From Candidatus Cloacimonadota bacterium (GTDB taxonomy: Bacteria; Cloacimonadota; Cloacimonadia; JGIOTU-2): a stretch of 34,639 bases of DNA. Position numbers and translations under genes: made by a program. The stretch covers positions 1 to 34,639 of the forward strand of contig DRBZ01000004.1 in assembly GCA_011043895.1 (NCBI GenBank), in the 5' to 3' direction. The first letter of the stretch is position 1, and each line of letters begins with the position of its first letter. The notes beneath the pieces were generated by a model, which made no database searches, had not been told where the DNA came from, and saw nothing but the letters and a program-made list of their open reading frames with translations. Below are positions 26,596 to 34,639 of this stretch, piece after piece.

Positions 26596-27666
26596 CTAAT
26601 TTATTGCAATGTTTTCTTCAATAACATTATATATCTTGCACGTATCTGCATTATAAGGATTCTCAAGTGTTTGGATCCAGAGGTAAAGTACTACATCATC
26701 AGGGATAGTATGCGGCATTTCGAGTGAGAACTGAACAGGTTGCGAAAGATCCTCATTAGCGATATATTTCTTTCCTTTTGCGATCACCACCTGCTCACAT
26801 GGTTCACCAGTATAACCAACCACTGATGAGACACGTTCAACTAACGCGTATTTCAAATACATATTATCTGTTGGAAGTTCATCTTTCTTATCTATAGTAA
26901 CCTGTCCCTGTAAAGTATCTCCGAAGGTATATGAAAAGTCTTCTATCTGTGCAAGTGCATCTACATCGAACAATGTCACGAGTGTATTATGATATTGTGC
27001 ATAAGTATCATCTCCACCCCCAGAGATTTTGAACTGTCCCTGAAACATAGATTGAGGAGCAAAATCCATTCCGTAATATGAGAAAAATTCATAATTACCA
27101 ATATCCAGCACATCACCCATATGATATTCTACATAATAGAATTGGTCTCCATAGGTATTCTTTAACTGTTTTAATGCATCTTCTGCATAATGACAATTCG
27201 GGCACCATGTCGCAGTAGCAACTTCAACAAGAACCTTCTGATGGACAACCGGTGCAATTTGATTTCCAATGAATAAAAAGCTATCTCGCTGTACCTCTGC
27301 ATAATCCACCACAGTTACATCAACTCCTGCATCATGAGCTAGAAATCTATATGCTACTTTATATTCAGCTTCAGAAAGTACTTCGATCTCAATCTCTACA
27401 CTGTCTATCAACGCTTCGCTAATGTCTTTATAGAGATCCCACATGTCATCTTTGTCCATACCGTCATTAAGGTAATTATCCGCATAGTATTCCATTATAC
27501 TGTCAATATCTCCAACAATTAGATCTTCGATTGTATTCTCACCAAAATCTATTAAGAATTTTTCGAAAGGAGTCACAACAGGATCGAAATGATGATTGAA
27601 TCTATCACAGGAAAATATAGTGAGTACTAATGCGCTTACACATAATATGAAAAAAAGTTTCTTCAT
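26596..27666 (-). CDS. Lipoprotein with Omp28/thioredoxin-like domain (CPNC)
   Basis: Lipobox LTIFSC. VLVEVATATWCPNCHYAEDALKQLKNTYGDQFYYVEYH. Confidence 0.78.
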   Translation of the reverse strand: MKKLFFILCVSALVLTIFSCDRFNHHFDPVVTPFEKFLIDFGENTIEDLIVGDIDSIMEYYADNYLNDGMDKDDMWDLYKDISEALIDSVEIEIEVLSEAEYKVAYRFLAHDAGVDVTVVDYAEVQRDSFLFIGNQIAPVVHQKVLVEVATATWCPNCHYAEDALKQLKNTYGDQFYYVEYHMGDVLDIGNYEFFSYYGMDFAPQSMFQGQFKISGGGDDTYAQYHNTLVTLFDVDALAQIEDFSYTFGDTLQGQVTIDKKDELPTDNMYLKYALVERVSSVVGYTGEPCEQVVIAKGKKYIANEDLSQPVQFSLEMPHTIPDDVVLYLWIQTLENPYNADTCKIYNVIEENIAIN

Positions 27667-27677
27667 GACAATCCTTG

Positions 27678-29360
27678 TTACTTTTCTTTAGGAAGAAGAA
27701 CAACATAGGATGGTAATCCAAGTATGCCAAATCTATCGAGTATCTCTTTTGTTGGTGAGATACCAAGATCTTCTGCCTGATACTTGATCAGCACAAAATC
27801 TTTCAGCACATTTTGAACAGCTCCATCCTTGAAGGTTGTGGCATCCATTGCAAGGCAATTCTTGCACCATGTTGCCCAAAAATCTATGAATACAGGTTTA
27901 TTTTCCTTTTGTGCAATCTTCAAACCTTCTACAAGAGATTTATTCCAATGCAGCGACTCTTCGCTTTCCACCGCAGGATGCTTCGAAATATATTCTGTAG
28001 TGTGTGACTGTGATGAAAATAAATGTACAGCAGTATAACCGTAATAAAGAGCAATAATCAATATGATCACTCCGAATATGATCTTCACCCAATTCATCCA
28101 TTTGCCGGGTTTGGGAAGAATAGAAAGCCCAGCCCCAACAAAGGGCCATGGTAACGCCATACCAAGTCCCAAAAGAAAAGGTAATAGCAGCCCTGCAACA
28201 TTACCAGCGGTGTACAAAGTAACAGAATAAAGAATGACAGAGATAAGAACTGGAGCAACACATGCCCCTGCAAGCACTGCTGCGATAACTCCAAGAATGA
28301 AAATAGTAATATATTTTGCTTTTCCAGCTTTTTTGCGTGCCACGGTTCCAGACTGGAAGCGAGTGAAATCTATAGAAAAAACGTCGAACATGGCAAGAGC
28401 AAGTAAGACAAAAATGATTGCGATTATGATATTGAACCATGGAGAGGAGTTGATCTCTCCGAAACGTGAACCTGTGAGTACCACGATGATCCCAAGTGTA
28501 CCATAGGCGAGCATCATGCCTATGCCATAGAGACCTCCGATAAAAAAACCCTTTTTCTTGGATTCTGCCTGAGTACCTGCGCCCAGCACGGCAATAGTGA
28601 TCGGCATCATAGGAAGCACGCAGGGCGTAAGATTAAGGGCAATTCCACCAACTATAATAAGTAGGATCATGAGCCACACACTCATGCCTGCAAATTTGTT
28701 AGCTTGAGTAGTATCATTTCTCTTTGCTTCTTGGACAAACTCAATAAAATCATCACTTTTTATATATCCTGCAGCAATACTCGAGAAAACAAATGCATCG
28801 AGTTCATCTTTGATCTCATCATAGGAAAAGCTATGTTGAAAAGCTGTCTTTGTTCTATCCTGATTTTCTGTCTCTACTTTGGATATACTTTCTGTCCCTT
28901 CGCCAACAACCGTAAAAGAAAGTTCAAGTTCTTCCTCTTCAGGAAAAAAGCACATGCCAGTTTCGTCACATAATTGGTATCCAGCGTATACTTTTATTAC
29001 AACGTTGCCAGCCAGTGCACTTTCCTCAACACTGAACGGAAGCTCAAGTGTTGTAAGCCCATAATAAATAATGATTCCATGCTCCTTCTTACCTTCCGGA
29101 TATATAACTTTATCGAAAATAATACCATCAACCTCTTCTGGTTCAAGATAGAAATAATCTTCCTGCAGGGTCTGGTGCATATCATCTGGTATTGCATAGG
29201 TGACTTTAATCACTCCGTTTCCACCTGGTGATATTTCTGATGGTTCAATGATTCCCTTTACAACAGCAACTTGAGCAAAAGCAATTTGACTACTTAACAA
29301 AAGTAACAGGAATACTATAACACTTTTTCTCATGGAATCTCCGTGTTTCAATTTTCTCAT
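27678..29360 (-). CDS. dsbD: Thiol:disulfide interchange protein DsbD family
   Basis: N-terminal DsbD-like domain, transmembrane segment GGIALNLTPCVLPMMPI...LAGACVAPVLISVILY, C-terminal PVFIDFWATWCKNCLAMDATTF. Confidence 0.88.
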   Translation of the reverse strand: MRKLKHGDSMRKSVIVFLLLLLSSQIAFAQVAVVKGIIEPSEISPGGNGVIKVTYAIPDDMHQTLQEDYFYLEPEEVDGIIFDKVIYPEGKKEHGIIIYYGLTTLELPFSVEESALAGNVVIKVYAGYQLCDETGMCFFPEEEELELSFTVVGEGTESISKVETENQDRTKTAFQHSFSYDEIKDELDAFVFSSIAAGYIKSDDFIEFVQEAKRNDTTQANKFAGMSVWLMILLIIVGGIALNLTPCVLPMMPITIAVLGAGTQAESKKKGFFIGGLYGIGMMLAYGTLGIIVVLTGSRFGEINSSPWFNIIIAIIFVLLALAMFDVFSIDFTRFQSGTVARKKAGKAKYITIFILGVIAAVLAGACVAPVLISVILYSVTLYTAGNVAGLLLPFLLGLGMALPWPFVGAGLSILPKPGKWMNWVKIIFGVIILIIALYYGYTAVHLFSSQSHTTEYISKHPAVESEESLHWNKSLVEGLKIAQKENKPVFIDFWATWCKNCLAMDATTFKDGAVQNVLKDFVLIKYQAEDLGISPTKEILDRFGILGLPSYVVLLPKEK

Positions 29361-29446
29361 ATTTTATTAAAATTTTTTTGAATGTAAATGTTTGTCAAAT
29401 TTAGTAGAAGCAATAATGGTAATAGTTTACAAGGATAAATGACTCT

Positions 29447-31657
29447 TTATTCGGTATGTTTTTGATCAAATTTGAATGTTCCATCCTTAAGGATTCGCAC
29501 TGCATGCTCAACAACTTCAGGATCGTATAAAATGCCTTTATTATCCTCAATTTCCTCGAGAGCGATCTCCATCCCGAGACTCTGTCTGTAGGGACGATCA
29601 TTTGCCATTGCTTCGACCACGTCAGCTACAGCAAGGATTCGCGCTTCGATGAGTGTATCTTCATTTTTCAAACCCTGTGGGTAACCACTGCCGTTAAATC
29701 TCTCGTGATGTTGACGTACAATATCAGCAACAGGCCATGGAAATTCCAAATCTTTTAGAAGTTCATACCCAACTTCAGGATGATTCTTTATAAGCTGCCA
29801 TTCATTGTCAGTGAGCATTTCGACTTTGTTCAGAACCTTGATCGGAACTTTGATCTTGCCGATATCATGCATAGTACCACCAATGCGGATTCCATTGATT
29901 TTATCTTCAGAAAGGTTCATCTCGTTTGCGATAGCCAGTGCAAGCTTTGCAACATTATGTTGATGACCAGCAGTATAGGGATCTCTAAGTTCAACAACAT
30001 GTGCCAGTACATTGACGGTATCCTCGATCAGTTTCTGCAAACGCTCATAGCTTTTTTTCAGTTCCCTCTCCGCCTGTTTGCGGTTTGTTATATCACGATA
30101 AATACCATATACAGCTACCTGTTTTCCTTCTATAATAATAGGTGTACCAAGAATTGAGACATCGATTATTGTTCCATCTTTTCGCATACGTTGTGTCTCA
30201 AGGCGAACTGTTTCTCCTTCGGCTATAGATTGGGTTATCTTATGTGCTTCATCCTTATAGTTATTCTCGGCTATTAACTCATCGATATTCTTGCCAATAG
30301 CCTCTTCCTGGCTGAATCCGAACATATCTATAAATGTTTGGTTTAACTGCAATACACGACTATCATTTGTAGCCACGACAATTGCTTCTGGTGAACTTTC
30401 AAAAAGTTGCTGGAAATAAGCTTTCTGTTCCTGAAGTGCCTTTTCTGCTTCTTTTCTATCAGTGATATCACGTCCTATACCTTGAAGATATAAGAGTTTT
30501 CCGCCATCAAAGACTGGGCGCATTTTTATCCAGAAAATCCTCTCGGTACCATCTTTTTTTACTATGCTAGTTTCAAATTCGACCGATTCACCTTTTAACG
30601 CCTTTTGATAATTTTCGATTGATTTCTTTCTATCTTCGTTAGCGATTATTTTTATTGATTGCTGGCCCTCTAGTTCCTCTTTGGAATAACCAAGTAGTTG
30701 CTCGAACATCTTATTAACAGAGATATATTTTCCCTTTTCGTCCGATATCCAGATAACATCATTTGCATTTTCAAAAAGATTTCTAAATTTTTCCTCACTT
30801 TTCTTCAGTGCTTCTTCAGATTGTTTACGTATAGTAATATCCCGAATGATACCCCAATAACCCATCATATTTCCTGCTTCATCCTTTTGAAGATAGGTTC
30901 GGCACTCCACTGGAAAGACAGTACCATCCTTGCGAAAATATTCCTTTTCATAAAGCTCAGAATATCCTTGCTTTTGAACCTGTGTTTTTATGATGTTAGT
31001 TTCATAATCATGCCATTTCTGTGGAGTTAGACTTCTGGTCTTCTTACCTATAAGTTCATCACGGCTATATCCTAATATTTTCTGAAAAGCTATATTGCAA
31101 TCTAATATTCTACCTTTTAAATCAGTTCTAACGGAACCATCACGCATATTTTCATAGAGAATGTGATATTGTTTTTCTGTAGAAATACGTGCTTGTTCTG
31201 CTTCTTTTCTCTGTTTCTCTTTCTGTTCGATTTCTTGCTGAAGAAGGATATTATTAGCAAGATCTTTAATGATTTCCATGAGCTGATTCACATCAACAGG
31301 TTTAAGAATAAATCCATGCACGCCGATCTCAATAGCCCTGAGGAAATAGTTCGTCTCTCCGTAGGCAGAAACGACCACAAATTTCGTGGCAGGTTCTATA
31401 TCTTTCATCTGTTCGATCATCTCAAGTCCATTTATAATCGGCATTTTTATGTCTGTCACAACAATATTTGGTTTGTATTTCTTAAATAACTCCAGCCCCT
31501 CCTGACCATTTTTTGCGATATACACATCTTTAATCTTACGTTTTAACATCGTGGAAACAGAGCGCAGAATAATCGTCTCATCTTCAACATACATTATGGA
31601 GATTGGTAAAAGCTTTTTTGTAGTAATACTTGTTCGATCAGAATTAGGAGAAGACAT
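29447..31657 (-). CDS. Response regulator with REC, three PAS domains and HD-GYP output
   Basis: MYVEDETIILRSV...VVTDIKMPIINGLEMI. PAS repeats (EKFRNLFENANDVIW). HVVELRDPYTAGHQHNVAKLA...GTMHDIGKIKVP...HHERFNGSGYPQGL. Confidence 0.9.
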   Translation of the reverse strand: MSSPNSDRTSITTKKLLPISIMYVEDETIILRSVSTMLKRKIKDVYIAKNGQEGLELFKKYKPNIVVTDIKMPIINGLEMIEQMKDIEPATKFVVVSAYGETNYFLRAIEIGVHGFILKPVDVNQLMEIIKDLANNILLQQEIEQKEKQRKEAEQARISTEKQYHILYENMRDGSVRTDLKGRILDCNIAFQKILGYSRDELIGKKTRSLTPQKWHDYETNIIKTQVQKQGYSELYEKEYFRKDGTVFPVECRTYLQKDEAGNMMGYWGIIRDITIRKQSEEALKKSEEKFRNLFENANDVIWISDEKGKYISVNKMFEQLLGYSKEELEGQQSIKIIANEDRKKSIENYQKALKGESVEFETSIVKKDGTERIFWIKMRPVFDGGKLLYLQGIGRDITDRKEAEKALQEQKAYFQQLFESSPEAIVVATNDSRVLQLNQTFIDMFGFSQEEAIGKNIDELIAENNYKDEAHKITQSIAEGETVRLETQRMRKDGTIIDVSILGTPIIIEGKQVAVYGIYRDITNRKQAERELKKSYERLQKLIEDTVNVLAHVVELRDPYTAGHQHNVAKLALAIANEMNLSEDKINGIRIGGTMHDIGKIKVPIKVLNKVEMLTDNEWQLIKNHPEVGYELLKDLEFPWPVADIVRQHHERFNGSGYPQGLKNEDTLIEARILAVADVVEAMANDRPYRQSLGMEIALEEIEDNKGILYDPEVVEHAVRILKDGTFKFDQKHTE

Positions 31658-31790
31658 TTAATCCTTTCTAAACAAATCCAGATATAGGAATTTAAAAACT
31701 ACTTTTCTTTAAATCTACTGATAACATCACTATTCGATGATCAGGTTTTTAGTTTTCGCAGTAAAAATTTTTGATTTTCTTTGTCAACCA

Positions 31791-32114
31791 ATTCGTCTTA
31801 ATCATGCATACCCCCAAAATTTTTCAGGGGCATGGGACTTTTTCATTATTACACAAAAACAACCTAATAATAACAAAAGATGAGGGATGGTGAATATCGT
31901 TGCAAAGTACTAGCATAACAATGATTCACAAAGTATGGGAGACCCTTCTCCGCCTGCCGGCGGATCAGGGTGATAAAAGTATTTTATGTTTAATTTTCAG
32001 ATTTACTGGAAAGTAATTTTCCAACCAAAATATATCGCAAACCCTTTATCTATAGTAATCCTCAGAAGTCACCTCCAAATTTTTTTTGGGGGGGTATCCC
32101 TGATTCGTCTTAAT
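31791..32114. mobile_element. MITE-like non-autonomous element (31803-32102) flanked by a 12-bp direct repeat
   Basis: ATTCGTCTTAAT at 31791-31802 and 32103-32114. Inverted ends CATGCATACCCCC / CAGGGATACCCCC. No coding capacity. Confidence 0.65.
31942..31971. repeat. Composite hairpin ACCCT-tc-TCCGCC-TGCC-GGCGGA-tc-AGGGT
   Basis: 6-bp inner and 5-bp outer perfect stems with a symmetric 2-nt internal loop, inside the MITE-like element. Confidence 0.75.
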
Positions 32115-32162
32115 TTTTCAAAATTCATTTATTATGGATAGTATTGGTATATGTCACATGCC

Positions 32163-32619
32163 GCGCCGATGGCGCTCCATATTTTTTTCCTTTTCTGTTG
32201 CGCTTACGCACAACATTAAAATATTTCGTTCCTACGGAACTTATGTTTATGATTTCCATGTTTCATCGTTCTCTGCAGATGGAGCTGATTTGATACTCCA
32301 CATTATGGATATTTCGTTGCTACAGAACTAAAAAATTCAAAACATTTTTCATTATTCCATATAGCATCAAAGCATCATAGATGCGACATATATTTTCAAA
32401 GACACCACAAAATATTCTGTTCCTACGAAACTTATCATAATTTAATTCAATTTCCAATCTTTCTACAAAGCATCGGAGATGCGTTATGTTTTACCCTGAG
32501 GTGTAAGCATCATGGCTTCAATAAATAAATTCCATTATAGCGCCAGAGGTACGATATATCCTTCCCGAATGCGTGAGCGTTCGGTATAGTCCAAAGGACT
32601 ATCAAAGCACCAAAGGTAC
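32163..32619. repeat. Array of about 12 mini-hairpins (mostly 5-bp stem, 3-nt loop)
   Basis: GCGCC-gat-GGCGC, GTTCC-tac-GGAAC, GCATC-ata-GATGC, GCATC-gga-GATGC, AGTCC-aaa-GGACT, plus degraded GTTCC-tac-GAAAC, GCACC-aaa-GGTAC, GCGCC-aga-GGTAC and others. Confidence 0.75.
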
Positions 32620-32629
32620 GGCATGTTAA

Positions 32630-34639
32630 TCAAACCTCAATTGTGAACCTCACTCCATCATCAATATTCTGTACATCAATTCTTCCCTTCATGTTCTCGA
32701 TCAGCATCTTGCTCATATATAAACCCAATCCAGTTCCCTCACTCTGATGCTTTGTGGTAAAATATGGATCAAAGATTTTATCAATAATATCTTCCGGAAT
32801 CTGACCACCATTATTCTCTATAGTCACACGTGAAGTAAAATCTTCGTCAGTCGTTTTTTCAAGTATGATCTTTACAAACGGCTCTTTGGGATTTGTCTTC
32901 TTAATCGCATCCTTAGCATTGTTCAGAATATTCAGCAGAACCTGCGTAAATTCATTGGAGAATCCTTCGATCTCACATTCTGCTTTAAGATCAGCTTCTA
33001 TCGTAATAGAATTATTCTTGAAACTACTCTCAAGAAAAGAAATGGTTTTTCCAATCGTCTTATTGATCTGGAATTTTTCCTTTAATCTGCTTGGCATAAA
33101 GAAATTCCTAAAATCATCGATGGTATGTGACATATATTCGAGTTGCTGCATGGTATTTGAAATGGATTCTCGAAGATATTCCTCATTCAATTCACCATAT
33201 TTGAATGCCTCTTCAATATCCTGCACAATAGCTCCTACTGCAGTGAGTGGCTGCCTCCATTGATGCGCAATATTACTTATCATCTCTCCCATTGCTGCCT
33301 GACGTGACTGTTTGATGAGAAGATGGTCCTTTTCGCGTAGTTCTTTCACCTGTTCCTCAACCTTCTGCTCCAGCTCATTACTAAGCTGCTCAAGCTTGAT
33401 ATTTGATTGACGAATTTTCATCTCAGTTTCTATTCTTGAGGTGATATCCTGAAGCAGCACAAGCTGAGAGTCCACTCCTTCCCATTGAACATGCGTAGTC
33501 TTAATATCCAGATAAAGTTTTTTACCATCTTTACGATGAAGTTCTACCTCACCAGAATCTCCAACTTTGATCAGATCCTCATATAACGTGCCTTCCAGCT
33601 CCCTTTCAGTGCTCTCAAATATACTGAGTGCTTGCGGATTTGCATAAGAAATTTTCTTTGTATTGTCAAGGATGATAATACCATGAATGCTGCTCTCCAC
33701 AATATTGATGAAGCTCTTCTGATATCTTTTCGCTTCAATTTCAGCAACTTTCTCGTAGGTAATATCCTCATGGCTGCCAATGACCCGAAGGGGCTTGTCC
33801 TCTTCATCCCACTCAATGACTTTACCCTTGCTTCTGATCCATCTGTACCCGCCGAACTTTGTCTTCATTCTGAATTCGTCAAAGTAAGACTCCATGCCAG
33901 ATTGAATAAAATCATCTACATTCATTTCTGCTGATGCTCTATCTTCTGGATGAAGGAGTTCCGCCCATTTCTTCATTGTTGGTTCAAATTCCTTCGGTTT
34001 ATAATCCAGCATTGTGTAATATCGGTCACTAAATTCCAACACATCTTCCTTAATATTCCATTCCCAGATACCTTCAGTTGTTGCTTCGAGTATTTCACGA
34101 AATTTTGCTCTGCTCTTAACAAGATCTTCTTGAGACTTTGCTCGTTTTATCGCCAGAGCAATTGCTTCAGAAACAAAAGTGAGAATACCGACATCTTCCT
34201 GTGAATAACAGGCTGGATCATCATAACTTTGCAGCGCAATTATGCCAATCGTCTCTTTCTCTACAATGAGTGGAACACCCATCCATACTTTTGATGGTGT
34301 ACCAATGATTTCCACTTTACCTTCCTGAGACATTTTCTTTATTTCCTCCCAGCCTACCAGCAGCGGCTTAGCAGTTTCGATAACGTATTTAGCGAGCGTC
34401 TTGCCAGCAGGAAATGTTTCAAATCTATCTTTCTTATCCACATCATAGGGAAGCGAAATGGTGTCGGTTTTCTCATCATAGAGCGCTACGGAGAAATTAG
34501 TGGTGTCCATTACCTTTCCTAGCAGGATGCGAATTTTATCGCACAAATCGGTCAGATCGAAGGTTCGGTTGAGTGCTTCGGAGATTTTAAGGAGTGTTTC
34601 CTGTTTCAGTTGCATCTTCTTCCGCTCGGAAATATTACG
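32630..34639 (-). CDS. GAF/PAS sensor histidine kinase, 5'-partial (runs off the window)
   Basis: GAF-like N-terminus, two PAS domains, H-box SNIAHQWRQPLTAV, HATPase EGTGLGLYMSKML. Frame stays open upstream (RNISERKKMQLKQ) to 34639. Confidence 0.9.
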   Translation of the reverse strand, partial: RNISERKKMQLKQETLLKISEALNRTFDLTDLCDKIRILLGKVMDTTNFSVALYDEKTDTISLPYDVDKKDRFETFPAGKTLAKYVIETAKPLLVGWEEIKKMSQEGKVEIIGTPSKVWMGVPLIVEKETIGIIALQSYDDPACYSQEDVGILTFVSEAIALAIKRAKSQEDLVKSRAKFREILEATTEGIWEWNIKEDVLEFSDRYYTMLDYKPKEFEPTMKKWAELLHPEDRASAEMNVDDFIQSGMESYFDEFRMKTKFGGYRWIRSKGKVIEWDEEDKPLRVIGSHEDITYEKVAEIEAKRYQKSFINIVESSIHGIIILDNTKKISYANPQALSIFESTERELEGTLYEDLIKVGDSGEVELHRKDGKKLYLDIKTTHVQWEGVDSQLVLLQDITSRIETEMKIRQSNIKLEQLSNELEQKVEEQVKELREKDHLLIKQSRQAAMGEMISNIAHQWRQPLTAVGAIVQDIEEAFKYGELNEEYLRESISNTMQQLEYMSHTIDDFRNFFMPSRLKEKFQINKTIGKTISFLESSFKNNSITIEADLKAECEIEGFSNEFTQVLLNILNNAKDAIKKTNPKEPFVKIILEKTTDEDFTSRVTIENNGGQIPEDIIDKIFDPYFTTKHQSEGTGLGLYMSKMLIENMKGRIDVQNIDDGVRFTIEV

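Noticed and set aside
32134-32331. 65-aa ORF in the hairpin array
   Set aside because: Consists of the hairpin repeats translated; no RBS or protein similarity.
32163-32619. CRISPR array
   Set aside because: No constant repeat or regular spacer length, and no cas genes in the window; units share shape, not sequence.
2644-32632. Genome-wide reassignment of UGA (for example to Gly) as explanation for the in-frame TGAs
   Set aside because: TGA acts as a true stop for ORF1 (2644-2646) and the histidine kinase (32632-32630), and a full Sec apparatus is present. Two of three TGAs sit in UxxC motifs.
34604-34615. ATG at 34615 as the true kinase start
   Set aside because: The frame remains open upstream and encodes RNISERKK, typical of the end of a PAS domain, so the gene continues beyond the window.

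Overview
This 34.6-kb window is bacterial, probably from the Cloacimonadota or a relative (inferred from the many C-terminal 'YPNPF...YNIKG' sorting tails). It has three parts. (1) Positions 1-6700, plus strand: a mobile restriction/defence-like island. A 5'-truncated Type IIG (Eco57I-like) DNA methyltransferase carries a complete REP-associated tyrosine transposase (RAYT) inserted in frame between its DPAVGSGAF and NPPY motifs. It is followed by a UvrD-like helicase, a DUF3800-like gene and a second RAYT. Each of these starts on a stop/start overlap with a copy or relic of a Type IIG methyltransferase 3' end, so the island reads as an eroded chain of 'methyltransferase tail + coupled partner gene' cassettes. 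(2) Positions 6700-31660: mostly housekeeping and envelope genes, centred on a selenocysteine locus (tRNA-Sec, selA, selB). Directly upstream lie two predicted secreted selenoproteins that ORF calling splits at an in-frame TGA. In both, the TGA forms a UxxC redox motif (TG-U-SGC and TT-U-GYC) in a thioredoxin-like head joined to PKD, beta-helix and sorting-tail domains. A third in-frame TGA interrupts an S8 protease but looks different. A Cys-based redox cluster (DsbD, a TlpA-like/TonB-C fusion, an Omp28-like lipoprotein) lies upstream. (3) Positions 31660-34639: two signalling genes separated by about 1 kb of non-coding DNA. That gap contains a 300-bp MITE-like element with inverted ends and an exact 12-bp direct repeat, then an array of about a dozen mini-hairpins. 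All functional names come from motif reading; no database search was run.
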